Part shown: piece by piece, positions 1 to 14,393 of the stretch
Layout: every line of letters begins with the position of its first letter
How positions within the stretch are numbered: the first letter of the stretch is position 1
Assembly: GCA_036971715.1 (NCBI GenBank)
Contig: JAVHJL010000007.1
Span: 930,001 to 994,000 of the forward strand
Length of the DNA stretch: 64,000 nt
Reading direction: 5' to 3'
DNA from: Arthrobotrys musiformis
Taxonomy: Eukaryota > Ascomycota > Orbiliomycetes > Orbiliales > Orbiliaceae
Translations under genes and position numbers: made by a program
Notes under the pieces: model-generated
What the model saw: the letters and a program-made list of their open reading frames with translations, nothing else
What the model was told of the DNA's origin: nothing
Database searches by the model: none

Positions 1-3000
1 CTCGGCCCTGGTAATGACGTTGATGCTCGTGGTGAACCGAGCGGCCATGCCGCAATTGAAGAAATCGGTGACGTTGACGCCGTGGAGGAAGTTGCTTCTG
101 CATACGCCGTCCTCAAAGACGTCGACGTTCTCGATGTCACGCTGGAAGGCACGGATATCTGGATCTCGGCGGAAAATGCGTACAACGAACGTACATCTCG
201 CGTTGAAAACTCGATTATAGCGAGATTGAGAGATCGATTGGCTACTGCGAAGAACGCCAATGAGATGTTCCGCGTCTTCTCCAAGTTCAACGCTTTGTTC
301 GTGAGACCAAAGATCCGTGGGGCTATCCAAGAGTATCAGACCCAGTTGATCGACAATGTCAAAGCGGATATCGCGGCTTTGCACGAGAGATTCAAGCAGC
401 AATATGGGCACAGCGAAGCCCATGCGATGGCCCAAATGCATGATCTCCCACCGATAGCAGGGGCTATTATATGGGCCAGGCAGATAGAACGCCAGCTTAA
501 CGCGTATCTAAAGCGTATCGAGGATATTCTCGGTAAAGGCTGGCAGGATTACGCCGAGGGACAGAAGCTGTACAGCGAGAGCAATTCCTTCAAGACGAAG
601 CTTGAGACTCGCCCAATCTATGAAGCCTGGCTCGCTGATGTTCAGCGACGGAATGTCTCGATTTCCGGCCGCCTTTTCAACATCAATAGGAATCGTGCCC
701 TCGGTAACCAGCTGGAACTACTTGTTAACTTTGATCCTCAAGTCATTGCACTATTCAAGGAAGTTCGAAATCTGGTCAACCTCAAGTACACTGTCCCGCA
801 TGCTATCAACAACGTCTCGAAAGAGGCTAAACGAGTTTATCCCTATGCCGTCTCGTTGATGGAGTCTGTTCGTACCCTAGCTCAGACCAACAAAGTCATT
901 CTAGATATGAGCGACGTCTCTACGCTGTTGTCGGGGTACCAAAATGAAGTGCATGTCCTGATTGCAAAGGGCATTCCACTTAAATGGGAAAGTTTCGTCC
1001 ACAGCTATGACCACCTTCATATGCGTAACGTTGTGTCATATCTTCCGAATGGTAATATGGAAGGCGGCTCATCGCTCGCTGGTCGGGAGTCTCGCCATGT
1101 CCAGTTCGTCAGGGAGATGGCTGCAGCTGTTAACATGCTCCAAATAAAGACACAAACCCTGAGCACCATCAACGATAACATCAGAAAGGCGCTCACGGAA
1201 CTCAAGTCATGCCCTTATGACACTGAATCGCTGAGAACGAGACTCGAAGTTATCCAAACTGCCGTCGATCAATTGAACTTGGAAAACTTTGTCAATTTAC
1301 CTCAGTGGGTCGGGGACCTCAATATCCAGATCCAAACTATTCTTCTAACCCGGCTTGAAGAAGCAACCAATACCTGGATCGCAGTTTTCGATGGAACTAT
1401 TGCGGAGGATGAGGCGGTACAACAAAGCAAGCGACGACCGGACACTGCCGACTCTGAGGGCGAAAAGAAAGACGACAAAGCCGCAATGTATAAGCCTGTT
1501 ATGAAACGTTTGGTCCATGAGATCAGCATCAAGAACCAAGTCATTTATTTGGACCCGCCAATGGAGTATGCCAGAGCACAGTGGTATAAGCAGCTGCATC
1601 TGTGGCTTGGTATGTAGTGATATAATTGCCTGGTTATATTACATGTGACTAATTAGCGGGATAGGTATTGCTTGCAACTTGCACAAGGTCAAAGCCTCGA
1701 GATACGAGATGACGGTTCATATTACGGAGCGTGAAGTTGAAGACAACTTTGCCGAGCTTGTATGTCACCTGCGCCCCTGTTTCTGATATTGTCATACTAA
1801 TATCCCTAATAGCCCAGCCATTTCCCTGAAATGCTTTCAAAAGCGTACAACGCTGTCGAGAAGAAAATTACAGAAGTCAGCACCTACGTCGACAAATGGC
1901 TCCAATTCCAGAGTTTATGGGATCTTCAAGCCGAACAAGTATACGATGTCCTGGGCACCAATCTTTCGAAGTGGCTTCATTTGCTTCAAGAAATTCGCAA
2001 GACCCGGTCGACGTTCGACACATCTGACGTTAGCCAAGTATTCGGCCACATCACGATCGACTATGAACAAGTTCAAACCCGCGTTAACGCCAAATACGAC
2101 TCGTGGCAACACGAAATTCTCATGAAGTTCGCTGGGAAGCTTGGTGTTCGTATGCGCGATGTTCACGCAGAAATCGAGAAAGCTCGTCGGGATCTTGAAT
2201 CTCAAAGCTTGGAAGCTTCATCTACGGCGCAGGCAGTCACTTTCATTACTATAGTACAACAATGCAAGAAAAAAGTGAAAGCATGGGGACCCGAAATGGA
2301 GACCTTCAGACAAGGCCAGACTACTCTCAGCAGGCAAAGATATCAGTTCCCCAACGATTGGCTGTTTGTTGAACAGATCGACGGAGAGTGGCAAGCCCTC
2401 AATGAAATTTTGGCACGGAAGAGCAAGATTGTGCAAGACCAGACCGATGCTCTTAAGGCCAAGATCATTGCAGAGGACAGAGTGGTTACTGACAAGATTA
2501 CCGCTGTTGTCCAGGAGTGGAATGATGAAAAGCCAGTTTCCGGCACCATCGCTCCTGAGGATGCCTCTAGAACGCTGAGTACCTTTGAAGCCAGTCTCAA
2601 CCAACTCAAGTCCGAGTCCGAGATGGTGGCCAAGGCTAAAGAAGCTTTGGATCTACCTGCTGGGCCAGACAATATTCTGGCATCTATTCTCGAAGAAGTC
2701 CAAGACTTCAAGTCCGTTTGGTCCGCCCTGTCAACGATTTGGAAGAGCCTCAACGATCTTCGTGATACTGTCTGGACATCCGTGGTTCCTCGAAAGATTC
2801 GTCAAGGTCTCGACGGTCTCATTGGCATGACAAGGGAAATGCCTAGTCGTATGCGTCAGTACGCTGCGTTCGAGCATATCCAGAACGTACTGAAGACGCT
2901 CGTCTCGGTTAACCCTCTCCTCTCAGAATTGAAGAGCGAAGCTGTTAGAGAAAGGCATTGGGCTAAAGTTTTCAAGGCTCTTAAACCCAACCAACGCATC

Positions 3001-6000
3001 TACCTTACAAGCCTCAATCTCGGGCAGGTTTGGGACCTCAATCTCAAGGCTTCCGAGGTCATCATCAGAGACATTATTGCTCAGGCTCAGGGTGAGATGG
3101 CTCTCGAAGAGTTCGTCAAGCAAGTCAGGGAAACCTGGACAAGCTATGTTCTGGACTTGGTCAACTACCAGAATAAATGCCGTTTAATCCGTGGCTGGGA
3201 CGACTTGTTTGCAAAGTGCAGCGAAAACTTGAACTCTTTGCAGGCAATGAGACACTCTCCTTACTACAAGGAATTTGAAGAAGAGGCCAGCAGTTGGGAG
3301 GACAAACTGAACAGGGTTCATGTTCTCTTCGATGTTTGGATTGATGTCCAAAGACAATGGGTTTATCTCGAAGGTGTTTTCACAGGCAATGCCGACATTA
3401 AACACTTGCTCCCAATCGAAAGCTCTAGATTCCAGAACATCAACTCGGAGTTTTTTGCCGTCATGAAAAAGGTTTACAAAAGCCCTTACGTTCTTGACGT
3501 CCTCAATATTTCTGGTGTCCAGAAGAGTCTTGAACGTTTGGCTGAGTTGCTGAACAAGATTCAAAAAGCGTTGGGAGAGTACCTCGAACGAGAGCGTGTT
3601 TCCTTCCCAAGATTCTACTTTGTTGGTGACGAGGATCTGCTGGAAATCATCGGTAACAGTAACGACACTCACCGTATTGCCAAGCACTTCAAGAAAATGT
3701 TCGCTGGGTTGTCTGGACTCCTACTGGACGAGGACTCTACTATCTACGGGTTTACATCGAAGGAGGGTGAAGAGGTTAAACTGAAGAAGCCAATTTCACT
3801 CATCAAGATGCCAAAAATCAACGACTGGCTCATGGCCCTCGAGAGCAATATGAAGTCTACCCTCGCAGAACTGTTAGCTGAAGCAGTCACAGAATTCACC
3901 CCGATGTTCGAGAACAATGACTTGGACACTGAGACTTTCAAAGATTATATCGACAAGTATCCAGCCCAAATTGTTGTTTTGGCTACACAATCCGTTTGGA
4001 CCATGGCCGTTGAGCAGTGCCTTATCAGCGGCGGCGACGATTTGGCGAAACTCCACGCCCAAGAAATTAGGGTTTTGAATCTCTTGGCTACCACTGTTCT
4101 CGGTGACCTCACCCCAATAATGAGGAAGAAGTGCGAGCACATGATCACAGAATTCGTCCACCAAAGAGATTGCATCCAACGGCTGAAGGACAACAATGTC
4201 ACAAGTCCTCAGCACTACATCTGGCTCCTACAAATGAGGTACATGTACAAGGCCGAAGGAGACTTCCTATCCCGATTGAAGATCAAGATGGCAAATGCCA
4301 CTCTAGAATACGGCTTCGAATACCTAGGCGTGGCTGAGAGATTGGTCAGGACACCATTGACTGACCGATGCTTCTTGACATTGACGCAAGCTTTGTGTCA
4401 ACGGCTTGGAGGATCTCCTTACGGGCCAGCCGGTACCGGTAAAACAGAATCCGTCAAAGCTCTTGGTGTCCAGCTCGGCCGCTTTACCTTGGTCTTCTGC
4501 TGCGATGATACTTTCGATTTCCAGGCCATGGGTAGAATTTTCTTAGGTATTTGTCAAGTCGGTGCCTGGGGTTGTTTCGATGAGTTCAATCGTCTTGAGG
4601 AGCGTATTTTGTCTGCGGTCAGTCAACAAGTTCAAAATATCCAACAGGGTCTTAAGCGCGCTACCGAGGATCCTGAAGCGCAGATCGAGCTTGTTGGAAG
4701 AAACTTGAAGGTCAATGGCAACACCGGTATCTTTATCACCATGAATCCCGGATATGCTGGTCGTTCGAACTTGCCCGATAACTTGAAGAAACTGTTCCGA
4801 AGTGTTGCCATGAGTAAGCCGGACAAGGAGTTGATTACTGAAGTCATGCTCTACTCGCAAGGTTTCAACCAAGCCAAGGCTTTGGCAAAACAAACAGTTC
4901 CTTTCTTCGACGAGTGTTCAAAGAAACTGTCCAAGCAGGCCCATTATGATTTTGGTTTACGAGCCTTGAAGAGTGTTCTTGTGAGCTCTGGTGGGCTCAA
5001 GAGAGCTAGACTCGGGGACCCTGACTCGGAACCGGCCCAACCTGGTAATGAATTGAAGTGGGAATCCCAAATCATCCTCCAGAGTTTGAGAGAGACTATT
5101 GCTCCAAAGTTGATCCGTGAGGACGTCAATATCATGAGAGGAATCGAACTTACAGCGTTCCCTGGTATTGAATACGTTCCTGGCAATTTGAAGAAGCTGG
5201 AGGAAGCTATCACCAAGATCGCTTTGGAGCAGAATCTGCTCGTCACCGAAACCTGGATGACGAAGGTATTGCAGCTCTATCAAATTCAGTCTATCCACCA
5301 CGGTGTTATGATGGTTGGAGAATCTGGATCGGGTAAGTCGTCAGCCTGGAAGGTGCTTTTACAAGCGATGCAACAAGTCGAGGGCGTGGAAGGAGTATCC
5401 CATATCATTGATCCAAAAGTCATGTCAAAGGAAGCTCTCTACGGTAGCCTTGACTCAACAACCAGAGAGTGGACCGACGGGTTATTCACAAGCATTTTGC
5501 GAAAGATCGTAGATAATTTACGTGGTGAAGACTCGAAGCGACATTGGATTGTGTTTGATGGTGATGTTGATCCAGAGTGGGTTGAGAACTTGAACAGGTA
5601 AGGATTAATTTACTCGAAAATTATTGTGAATATTTCTAATGCTGGATAGTGTTCTGGACGATAACAAATTGCTGACCTTGCCAAATGGTGAGCGTCTTAA
5701 TCTTCCGCCAAACGTGCGCATTATGTTTGAAGTCGAAACTTTGAAATATGCCACACTCGCTACCGTCAGTCGTTGCGGTATGGTCTGGTTCAATAATGAT
5801 ACCGTTACCGACGAAATGATGGTACGACACTATCTCAAGACTCTTTCATCAGTTCCATTCGAGGATCTCGATGAAGATAATGTCACCACCGGGCAGGCTT
5901 CCATCAAAGCGTTGAGTGTGCAGAAACATATGGCGTTACTGCTCGAACAACAGCTTCTCCGAGACGGCTTCATTACCAACGTCCTCAAGGAGGCTAGTAA

Positions 6001-9000
6001 ATACAACCATATCATGGAGTTCACCGAGGCCAGAGTCTTGAACACCCTATTCTCTCTTCTCAATAAAACTTGCAGGACCATTATTGAGTATAATTTACAG
6101 CACGTCGATTTCCCGCTTGAGGACACCCAGATCGAGAGCTTTGTATCAAAGAAGATCTTGCTTACTCTTGTATGGAGTTTTACTGGAGACTGCCCTCTCA
6201 CTGACAGACAAGCCTTTGGAGAGTACATTTGCGGCAGGACAACCATCGGGCTTCCTTCTTTGGGCGATGGCGGCTCTATTATTGATTATGATGTCGCTCT
6301 ACCCAACGGTGACTGGGTCAGTTGGCAAAACCAAGTCCCACATGTTGAAGTCAACACTCACTCCGTCACCCAAACCGATGTGGTTATTCCAACTCTCGAC
6401 ACAGTTCGCCATGAAGACGTTCTTTACTCCTGGCTCGCAGAGCATAAACCTTTGCTCTTGTGCGGTCCTCCTGGTTCCGGTAAAACAATGACACTGTTCA
6501 GTGCCTTGAGGAAGTTACCCAACATGGAGGTCGTCGGCCTCAACTTCTCGAGCGCAACTACACCTGATCTTCTTATCAAGACGTTCGAACAATACTGTGA
6601 ATACAGGAAGACCTTGAATGGAGTTATTCTCTCCCCGACCCAAATTGGACGATGGCTTGTCATTTTCTGCGACGAAATAAACTTGCCCGCACCAGATAAA
6701 TACGGAACCCAGCGTGCAATCTCTTTCTTGAGACAGTTGGTTGAGCAAAATGGTTTCTGGAAGACAAGCGACAAGACATGGGTTACTCTTGACAGGATTC
6801 AGTTCGTGGGCGCTTGTAACCCACCGACTGATGCCGGTCGTACTCCAATGGGTGCCCGTTTCCTAAGCCACGCGCCACTTATCATGGTCGATTACCCTGG
6901 AGAGCTTTCGCTTATGCAAATTTATGGAACATTCAACAGTGCTGTCTTGAAGATTATCCCGACTCTAAGAGGTTACTCCGAAGCGCTCACCAAAGCTATG
7001 GTTACTTTCTACTTGGAGAGTCAGAGGAGGTTCACACCAAAGATTCAACCACATTACGTTTACTCGCCCAGAGAGTTGACTAGATGGGTTAGAGGTGTTT
7101 ATGAAGCCCTCAAACCCCTTGAAACTTTGACACTCGAAGGGTTGGTCAGAATCTGGGCCCATGAGGCACTACGATTATTCCAAGACAGGTTGGTCGCCGA
7201 AGACGAACGAGAATGGACCGACGATGCGGTCAAGAGGATCGCTCTAGAATGCTTCCCCAATATCGACGAAGATAAGGCGCTCGGTGGACCAATCCTCTTC
7301 TCGAACTGGTTGTCGAAGAACTACGTTCCTGTCGATCGCGAGCAACTCCGAGATTTCGCACGTGCCAGACTCAAGACTTTCTGTGAGGAAGAAGTGGATG
7401 TTCCACTGATTCTATTCAATGACGTTCTGGAGCACGTTTTGAGAATTGATCGAGTGTTCAGGCAGCCTCAGGGTCATTTGATTCTAATTGGTGTCAGTGG
7501 TAGTGGAAAGACAACGCTATCTCGCTTTGTTGCTTGGATGAATGGTCTCAAAGTTTTCCAGATCAAGGTACACGGCAAATACTCTGGCGAAGACTTTGAT
7601 GAAGACTTGCGCGATGTTCTCCGACGCTGCGGTTGCAAGGGCGAGAAGATCTGCTTTATCATGGACGAGGCTAATGTCCTCGACTCCGGTTTCTTGGAGC
7701 GAATGAACACCCTTCTCGCCAACGCTGAGGTTCCTGGTCTCTTCGAGGGTGACGATTTTGCAGCCCTAATGACAGCATGCAAGGAAGGTGCTCAAAAACA
7801 AGGTCTGCTTCTTGACTCCCAAGAAGAGCTGTACAAGTGGTTCACTCAACAAATTGTCAAGAATCTCCATGTTGTGTTCACAATGAACCCGCCTCAGGGA
7901 GGTCTCGCGTCGAAAGCAGCCACTTCTCCCGCGCTTTTCAATCGTTGTGTGCTCAACTGGTTCGGTGACTGGAGCGACCAAGCCTTCTATCAAGTCGGTA
8001 CGGAGCTCACGCACGGCCTCGATCTCGACCATGCAGGATACAACGCGCCATCAAGTATTCCTGTTGCTTACAGAGGACTAAGCCTACCACCTTCGCACCG
8101 CGAGGCTGTTATCAATGCCATGGTTTACATCCATCACTCAATGCACCAGTTCAACGCCAAATTATTGAAGCAACAGGGCAAGATGACCTTCCTTACTCCG
8201 CGTCACTTCTTAGATTTCGTCGCGCAATATGTCAAGCTCTACAAAGAAAAGCGAGAGGACCTCGAGGAGCAACAGAGACATTTGAACGTCGGTCTCGACA
8301 AGCTTAAGGATACCGTCGAGAAGGTCTCAGATCTAAGGAAGAGCTTGGCGGAGAAGCAAGGACAACTTGAGAGGAAGAGCGCAGAAGCCAATGAGAAGCT
8401 GCAACGCATGGTAGCAGATCAACAAGAAACAGAGAAGAAGCGTGCTGAATCCCTTAAAGTCCAAGCCGCTTTGGAGGTCCAAGAGCGAGAGGTTGCGGAG
8501 CGAAAGGAAATTGTGCTGGCTGATCTTGCCAAGGCCGAACCAGCTGTCATTGAAGCCCAAAAGAGTGTTAGCAACATCAACAGGAAGCAGCTTACCGAAG
8601 TCAGATCCATGGCAAATCCACCCCAGGGTGTGCAACTGGCTATGGAAGCCGTGTGCTCAATGTTGGGACAACGGGCGGACAGCTGGAAGAGTATCCAACA
8701 AATCATTCGTCGCGAAGACTTCATCCCGAGCATCGTCAGCTTCGACAATGAGAAGATGATGACCAAGAGTTTGAGAGCGAAGATGCAAACGGATTACTTG
8801 TCAAAGCCTAATTTTACATTTGAGATCGTCAACAGAGCTTCTCGAGCTTGCGGTCCTTTGGTGCAATGGGTTGAGGCGCAAGTCAACTACAGCGAAATCC
8901 TAGACAGAGTTGGGCCTTTGAGAGATGAAGTCGCAGAGTTGGAGCAAAAGGCGGAGGAAACCAAGGAGAATGCCTCGGCCATGATGGAAATGATCAAGAG

Positions 9001-11770
9001 CCTCGAAGAGAGCATTGCGCGATACAAGGAGGAGTATGCAGCTCTTATTAGCGAAACACAAGCCATCAAAACGGAGATGTCAAAGGTTCAGTTCAAAGTC
9101 GACCGTAGCGTCAAGTTACTCGACAGTTTATCCTCTGAAAGAGTTCGTTGGGATGAGAGCAGCAGGTCCTTCGAAACACAAATCGGCACTCTGGTCGGCG
9201 ATGTGCTCCTCTCCTCCGCTTTCTTAGCATACAGCGGCCTCTACGATCAGCAATTCCGAAAGTACATGCTTGAGGAATGGATGAACCACCTTCAATTATC
9301 TGGTATCGAGTACAAGCAACATAACCCGGTTACCGGGTACCTCTCAACCGCCGACGAACGGCTCCATTGGCAAGAGAACTCCCTCCCAGTCGACGATCTT
9401 TGCACGGAAAACGCAATTATCCTCAAGCGATTCAACAGATACCCGCTCATCATTGATCCATCCGGAAGAGTGACGGACTTCTTGTCTAATTCTAATAAGG
9501 AGAGAAAACTCACGATCACAAGCTTCCTTGACGACTCATTCACCAAACAACTTGAGAGCTCTCTGCGTTTTGGTAATCCGATCTTGATTCAGGATGCGGA
9601 ACATTTGGACCCTATTTTGAATCACGTCTTGAACAAAGAGTACCAGAAGACCGGTGGTCGTGTCTTGATCCAGCTCGGCAAGCAGGAGATCGACTTTTCA
9701 CCCGCATTCAAGATATATCTGTCGACCCGTGATCCATCAGCCTCTTTCCCTCCAGATATTTGCAGTCGTACCACATTTGTCAATTTCACGGTTACGAAGA
9801 GCAGCTTACAGACCCAGACGCTCAATCAAGTCTTGAAGTTCGAGCGACCCGATGTGGATCAACGACGAAGCAATTTGATGAAGTTACAGGGAGAGTTCAA
9901 GTTGCATCTCCGAAAATTGGAGAAGAGTCTTCTGCAGGCATTGAACGAGAGCAGAGGCAACATCTTGGACGACGACCGTGTTATCGATACCCTCGAAACG
10001 TTGAAGAGAGAGGCGGCTGAGGTCTCTAACAAGATGGCTGAAACTGAGGGCGTCATGAGCGAGGTTGAGTCAATCACCAAACAATACGAGATTATTGCCA
10101 AAGCCTGCAGTTCCGTTTTCGCTGTTTTGGAGCACCTACATCACCTCAACCACTTCTACCAATTCTCTCTTCAGTATTTCTTGGACATCTTCCACGCCGT
10201 TCTTTACGAAAACAAACGCTTGGCTGATGAGAAAGACTACAATGCACGCATCCAAATCATCTTACGTGACTTATTTATCACCACCTACCAGCGTACTTCG
10301 CTTGGTCTATTGCAGAAAGATCGGGTCACGTTTGCTATGCTGCTTTCTCAAGCTTCACACTATGTCTTCGACCGTGGAATGATTGATACCCTCCTTGACG
10401 AAAATGTTGCCGGCATTGATGTCTCTAGCGAACCTGATAGGCGCGAAGAGGCTCTAAGGAAAGCAAGCGGTTTACCTCTTTTCGAAGGTTACCTTGCAAA
10501 CGTCACACAAGACGATTGGGACAAGTTTTTCGGAGAGGAGAAGGCGGAAGATCACGTTCCTGTACTGTGGGACGAAAAAACTTCAGAGTTGGACAGGTCG
10601 TTGAAACGTCTTGTCATGGTTAAACTTTGCCGTCTTGACAGACTTGTCCCCGCCGCAGAGGCCTTCGTTGCGAATGTCTTTGGCAAGGAAATCTTGGACG
10701 CTACTGGAGACCTGAGCGATGTTGTGAAGCAAGTATCTGCCACTACTCCTATTGCCCTCTCTTCCTCGCCTGGTTTCGATGCCAGTTACAAAGTCGACAA
10801 CCTCGTACAGCAAGTTGGTGCGAACTGCCTCAATATTGCCATGGGTTCCAATGAAGGTCTCGCAATGGCCGACAAAGCCGTCAGCAGTGCCGCATCAGTT
10901 GGTTCTTGGGTCCTTATCAAGAACGTGCATCTTACTCCTGGATGGCTTCAATCTCTTGAGAAACGCCTCGACGCACTCAAGCCGCATCCTGAATTCAGAT
11001 TGTTCCTGTCTATGGAGTCATCTCCTAAGATCCCAGTGAACTTGATCCGCGCATCGAGAGTGTTGATGTTTGAGCAACCAGCTGGTGTTCGTGCCAATAT
11101 GAGAGACTCCCTAGGCACTCTTGCCAACCGGAAGAGTAATCAGCCAATCGAAAAGGCGAGAGTTTACTTGCTTCTTTCATTCTTACACGCCATCGTGCAA
11201 GAAAGACTGCGATACGCACCGACATTGGGGTGGAAGGGATTCTGGGAGTTCAACGATAGCGATGTAAGTATTTTCTCCCCATTGGATACTCGGAATTTAG
11301 ATTATGGCTAACATATAATATAGTATGAATGTTCCGCCTTCATCATCGACACTTGGATCGAGGCTGTGGCTCAGAACAGGTCAAATGTGGCGCCTACTAA
11401 GCTCCCTTGGCCAATGATTCGTTACCTAGTCACGGAGACCTACGGTGGCAAGATTGACGATGAGTCAGACTTCAACCTACTCAGATCGCTCGTTGAAACG
11501 GTCTTTACTCCAGCTGCGTTTGAGACAGACCACAAGCTCGTTGCTGGCGAGAATCCACTACTTGTCCCCGATGGCAGCGGAATCGATCAGTTCAAGGCAT
11601 GGGTCAACGGATTGCCGGAAAGAGAACCGCCAACATGGCTTGGATTGGGAGCGAACAGTGAGAAGCTATTACTTGTGGGATATGGCAAGAGAATGGTTGG
11701 ACAACTTGGGACTGTTACGGAATTATTGGAGGAAGGAGAAGCTGTTGGTGAGGCTGCTCCTGCAGCTTAG
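1..11770 (+). CDS. Cytoplasmic dynein heavy chain, 5' end outside window
   Basis: This is the motor subunit of cytoplasmic dynein, which walks to microtubule minus ends and moves nuclei and vesicles in hyphae. Coding exons are <1-1609, 1665-1759, 1813-5597, 5650-11263 and 11324-11770, and phases agree at all four junctions. They give about 3849 residues in the window. The reading frame is open at base 1, so the true start lies upstream. Four P-loops are visible: AAA1 GPAGTGKT (4423-4446), AAA2 GESGSGKS (5317-5340), AAA3 GPPGSGKT (6464-6487) and AAA4 GVSGSGKT (7490-7513). Walker B motifs include CFDEFNR, FCDEIN and IMDEAN. The stalk coiled coils lie at about 8230-8600 and 8920-9140, with the microtubule-binding region between them. 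AAA5 and AAA6 follow. The protein ends soon after AAA6 with an Ala/Glu-rich tail and lacks the C-terminal cap of animal dyneins, as I recall for fungal dyneins. Orthologues are nudA, ro-1 and DYN1. Confidence 0.97.
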
Positions 11771-12317
11771 GCACAGACTTTTGGCGTCGTTTTCTCTATC
11801 TTATTCGGCATGTAAATAAGCCACTTTTGTGTGCAATTTCCTAGATATGGGTTTCATAAATTATATTATTGTCATTACCCATAATTGTTATGAGAAGAGC
11901 CAGAGAGGGGCTATCGAGTGAATTGATCATTATCGGGTATTGCAAGATATGCATGTGAGGCCTCGAGGCCCCCTTAGTGCTCTGGTATGTGTTGTTTTTG
12001 GCATGACTCAAATGCCCCGCCAAATTTCTTCTTCGAACTGCCCCGCCATTGCACCCATCTCTGTCCCACCATCATCACCACTATCACGCTACGCACTACC
12101 GTCGTCAGACTTTGTCAATTACCGGATTTTGCGACTAAAGGAAAGGTTTATCGCACTTGTCTTTTCACTAAAGACATAAAATCGATATTCCAAGCTGTTC
12201 CAAAGAAGCCTTTCTGCCCTCGCTCGACGTCTTCCCAAGACTGTCCCATTCAGAGCCTCCAATAACCTACCTCGCGCGCCCTTAGCCCCCATCACTGCTA
12301 TTAGATTTACCAGCAAT
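11771..12317. other. Intergenic: dynein 3' flank and ARC1 promoter
   Basis: No gene is seen. The dynein stop is followed by AT-rich 3' sequence. The 300 bases before the next start codon are pyrimidine-rich, as is common in fungal promoters. Confidence 0.6.
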
Positions 12318-13741
12318 ATGTCCGGCTCCCTCGATTTAGCGCCCACAGACGCCGTTCTGGCCCTAATCACCAAATCCTTTACCACAATCCCAACCACCGC
12401 CAACCCTTCGGCATCTCAATCCACACTCCGTCTTAGTGACGACTCTACCGTCACAGGGACCAATACCATCGCTACCCACCTCTCCTCTACGATCTTCCCA
12501 GCGGATAAATACGAGTACTCAGCCCTCGAATTGGCATTGATCGATCAGTGGCTCTCCCTCACCGGCCACGGGAGCTTGAACGACGAGGTGGTCGGCCAGC
12601 TTAATGTGCATTTGAAGGATAAAACTAGCATTTTGGGGACTAAACCGTCCATTGCTGATATCGTGGCTTACGTCCGACTTAAGGATCTGGCTAAGGGCTG
12701 GAGTAAAGAGGAACGAACGGGGGGTGTTGATGGTGGGAAACGGTATATTCTCCGATGGTTGGATTGGGTTCAGAATAGTCCTGTTGTTGGGTTGAAGTTG
12801 GAGGAGAGTGAGAAGTTGGAGGTGGATGCTGGGGATGTTGGGACCGTGGTGAGGGGAGAGGAGCCGGTTGATGAGAAGAAGGCTGCCAAGAAGGCGAAGG
12901 GTAAGGATAAAGAGGCTACTGGGGATGCTGCTGGAAAGGGTGTGGTTGAGAAGGCGAAGGGTGCTGTTCAAGCTGCGGCCGAGAAGATTGGGGTTGTTGG
13001 AAAGGATGAGGGTAGCACATCTGCTGCTGGGGCAAAGAAGGAAAAGCAGAAGAAGGAGAAGCAGCAGAGGCAGCCGGCTAAGAAGGAGGGTATGTTGGGT
13101 GCTTTTCTTTTTTTACTCTCGAGAATTTCAAGGGAGCTAACAATGATTTTCTAATTCTGACAGAGCCTGCTGGACCATCACCGATCAATATTGACCTTCG
13201 AGTCGGCTTCATTGAGAAGTGTGTTCCTCACCCAGATGCAGACTCCCTCTACGTCTCAACCATCCACTGCGGTGATGCCGAGCCACGCACAGTCTGCTCC
13301 GGTCTACGAAATCACATTCCAATCGAGGAAATGCAGGAGAGATACGTTGTTGTTGTCGCCAACCTCAAGCCCGTCAAGATGAGAGGTATCATGTCACAAG
13401 CCATGGTTCTCGCAGCAAGCCCGACATTAAAAGAGGGAGAAGTCGACGACCACAAGGGTCCCATCGAGCTCGTTGCCCCACCTGCAGGAGCTAAGGCCGG
13501 AGAGAAGGTCTTCTTCGAAGGGTACGATGGTACACCTGAGGCGGTGTTGAACCCCAAGAAGAAGATCTGGGAAGCTGTTCAGCCTGGTTTCACAACAACT
13601 GAGGGATTGGAAGTCGGATTTGACGTTGCAGCTACAGCGGGTGCGGTTGCGCCTGCCGGTGGGGAAGGTGTAAAGAAGTTAGTCGCCGCCAGCGGGGGTG
13701 TTTGCACAGTCAAGACTTTAGTCGGTGCTACCGTCAGGTAG
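12318..13741 (+). CDS. ARC1: ARC1/EMAPII-type tRNA-binding protein
   Basis: Exons 12318-13089 and 13164-13741 give 449 residues; the single intron is phase 1. The N-terminal 130 or so residues look like a GST-C-type interaction domain. A Lys/Ala/Glu-rich linker follows (about residues 180-260). The C-terminal part is an EMAPII/tRNA-binding OB fold, recognisable from the opening RVGFIEKCVPHPDADSLYV. In yeast, Arc1 binds methionyl- and glutamyl-tRNA synthetases and delivers tRNA to them in the cytoplasm, and this protein has the same domain order. The extension after the OB core (ATVR end) is the usual EMAPII-like C-terminus. The start ATG is the first in the frame and is preceded by cagcaat. 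Another family member such as a p43-like protein is the only real alternative. Confidence 0.9.
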
Positions 13742-14393
13742 TTTCTGAGATATTCAACCGCTGGTATATATATTGGCGTATTAAAGAGGTAAACGTCTCT
13801 TGGCTAGCTAGATAGATCGCTAGCGATACAGCATACAAGGATTTCATTTTCTTAATTTTCTAGGTTCTATGAATTCCATAATAAAAGCTGTTGACTTTTT
13901 TTTTCAACGACGAGAGAAAGGCGGTTTATTACACAGATTGTAACTAATAGATGGTGCACTTCAGCAATGCACGGATACTTTAGCTGTAGCTATAGCTCTA
14001 ACTTACACGCCCCCCTCGATAAAATACGATCGAGAATTCCCAAAGAGAGTTTTCGATGTAATATTTAGTCCAGTCTGGGCAAACAAAACAGAAGGTCGAA
14101 GTAGGAGAGGAAAAACAAAGAAACACCTAGGTAATGCCGTAGCCGTTGGTATCCATATATGGAGACTCCATCAAGCCAGTCTTTTCAGCAAAGAATCCGA
14201 CTTGTCCCAAACAAAAGGCCAAAAACATCAACTCCAAACTCGGGCCGGTTCCGGGTAACCCCATTTGAAGGGAATAACAATAAAAGCAGGGGATGGGAAA
14301 AAAAGACAGGTAAAAAAAAGAGGGTAGCGGAATCGAAAAATAAAAGAAGGCCTCGTTCCAACTTTTTTTTTTTCACGTTGAATAAAGGTTTTT
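13742..14393. other. Intergenic between convergent genes
   Basis: This is shared 3' flank of ARC1 (plus) and the LYC1-like gene (minus). It holds A- and T-rich runs, including a T run near 13896 and A/G-rich sequence at 14280-14350, consistent with polyadenylation regions. No coding signal is seen. Confidence 0.5.
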
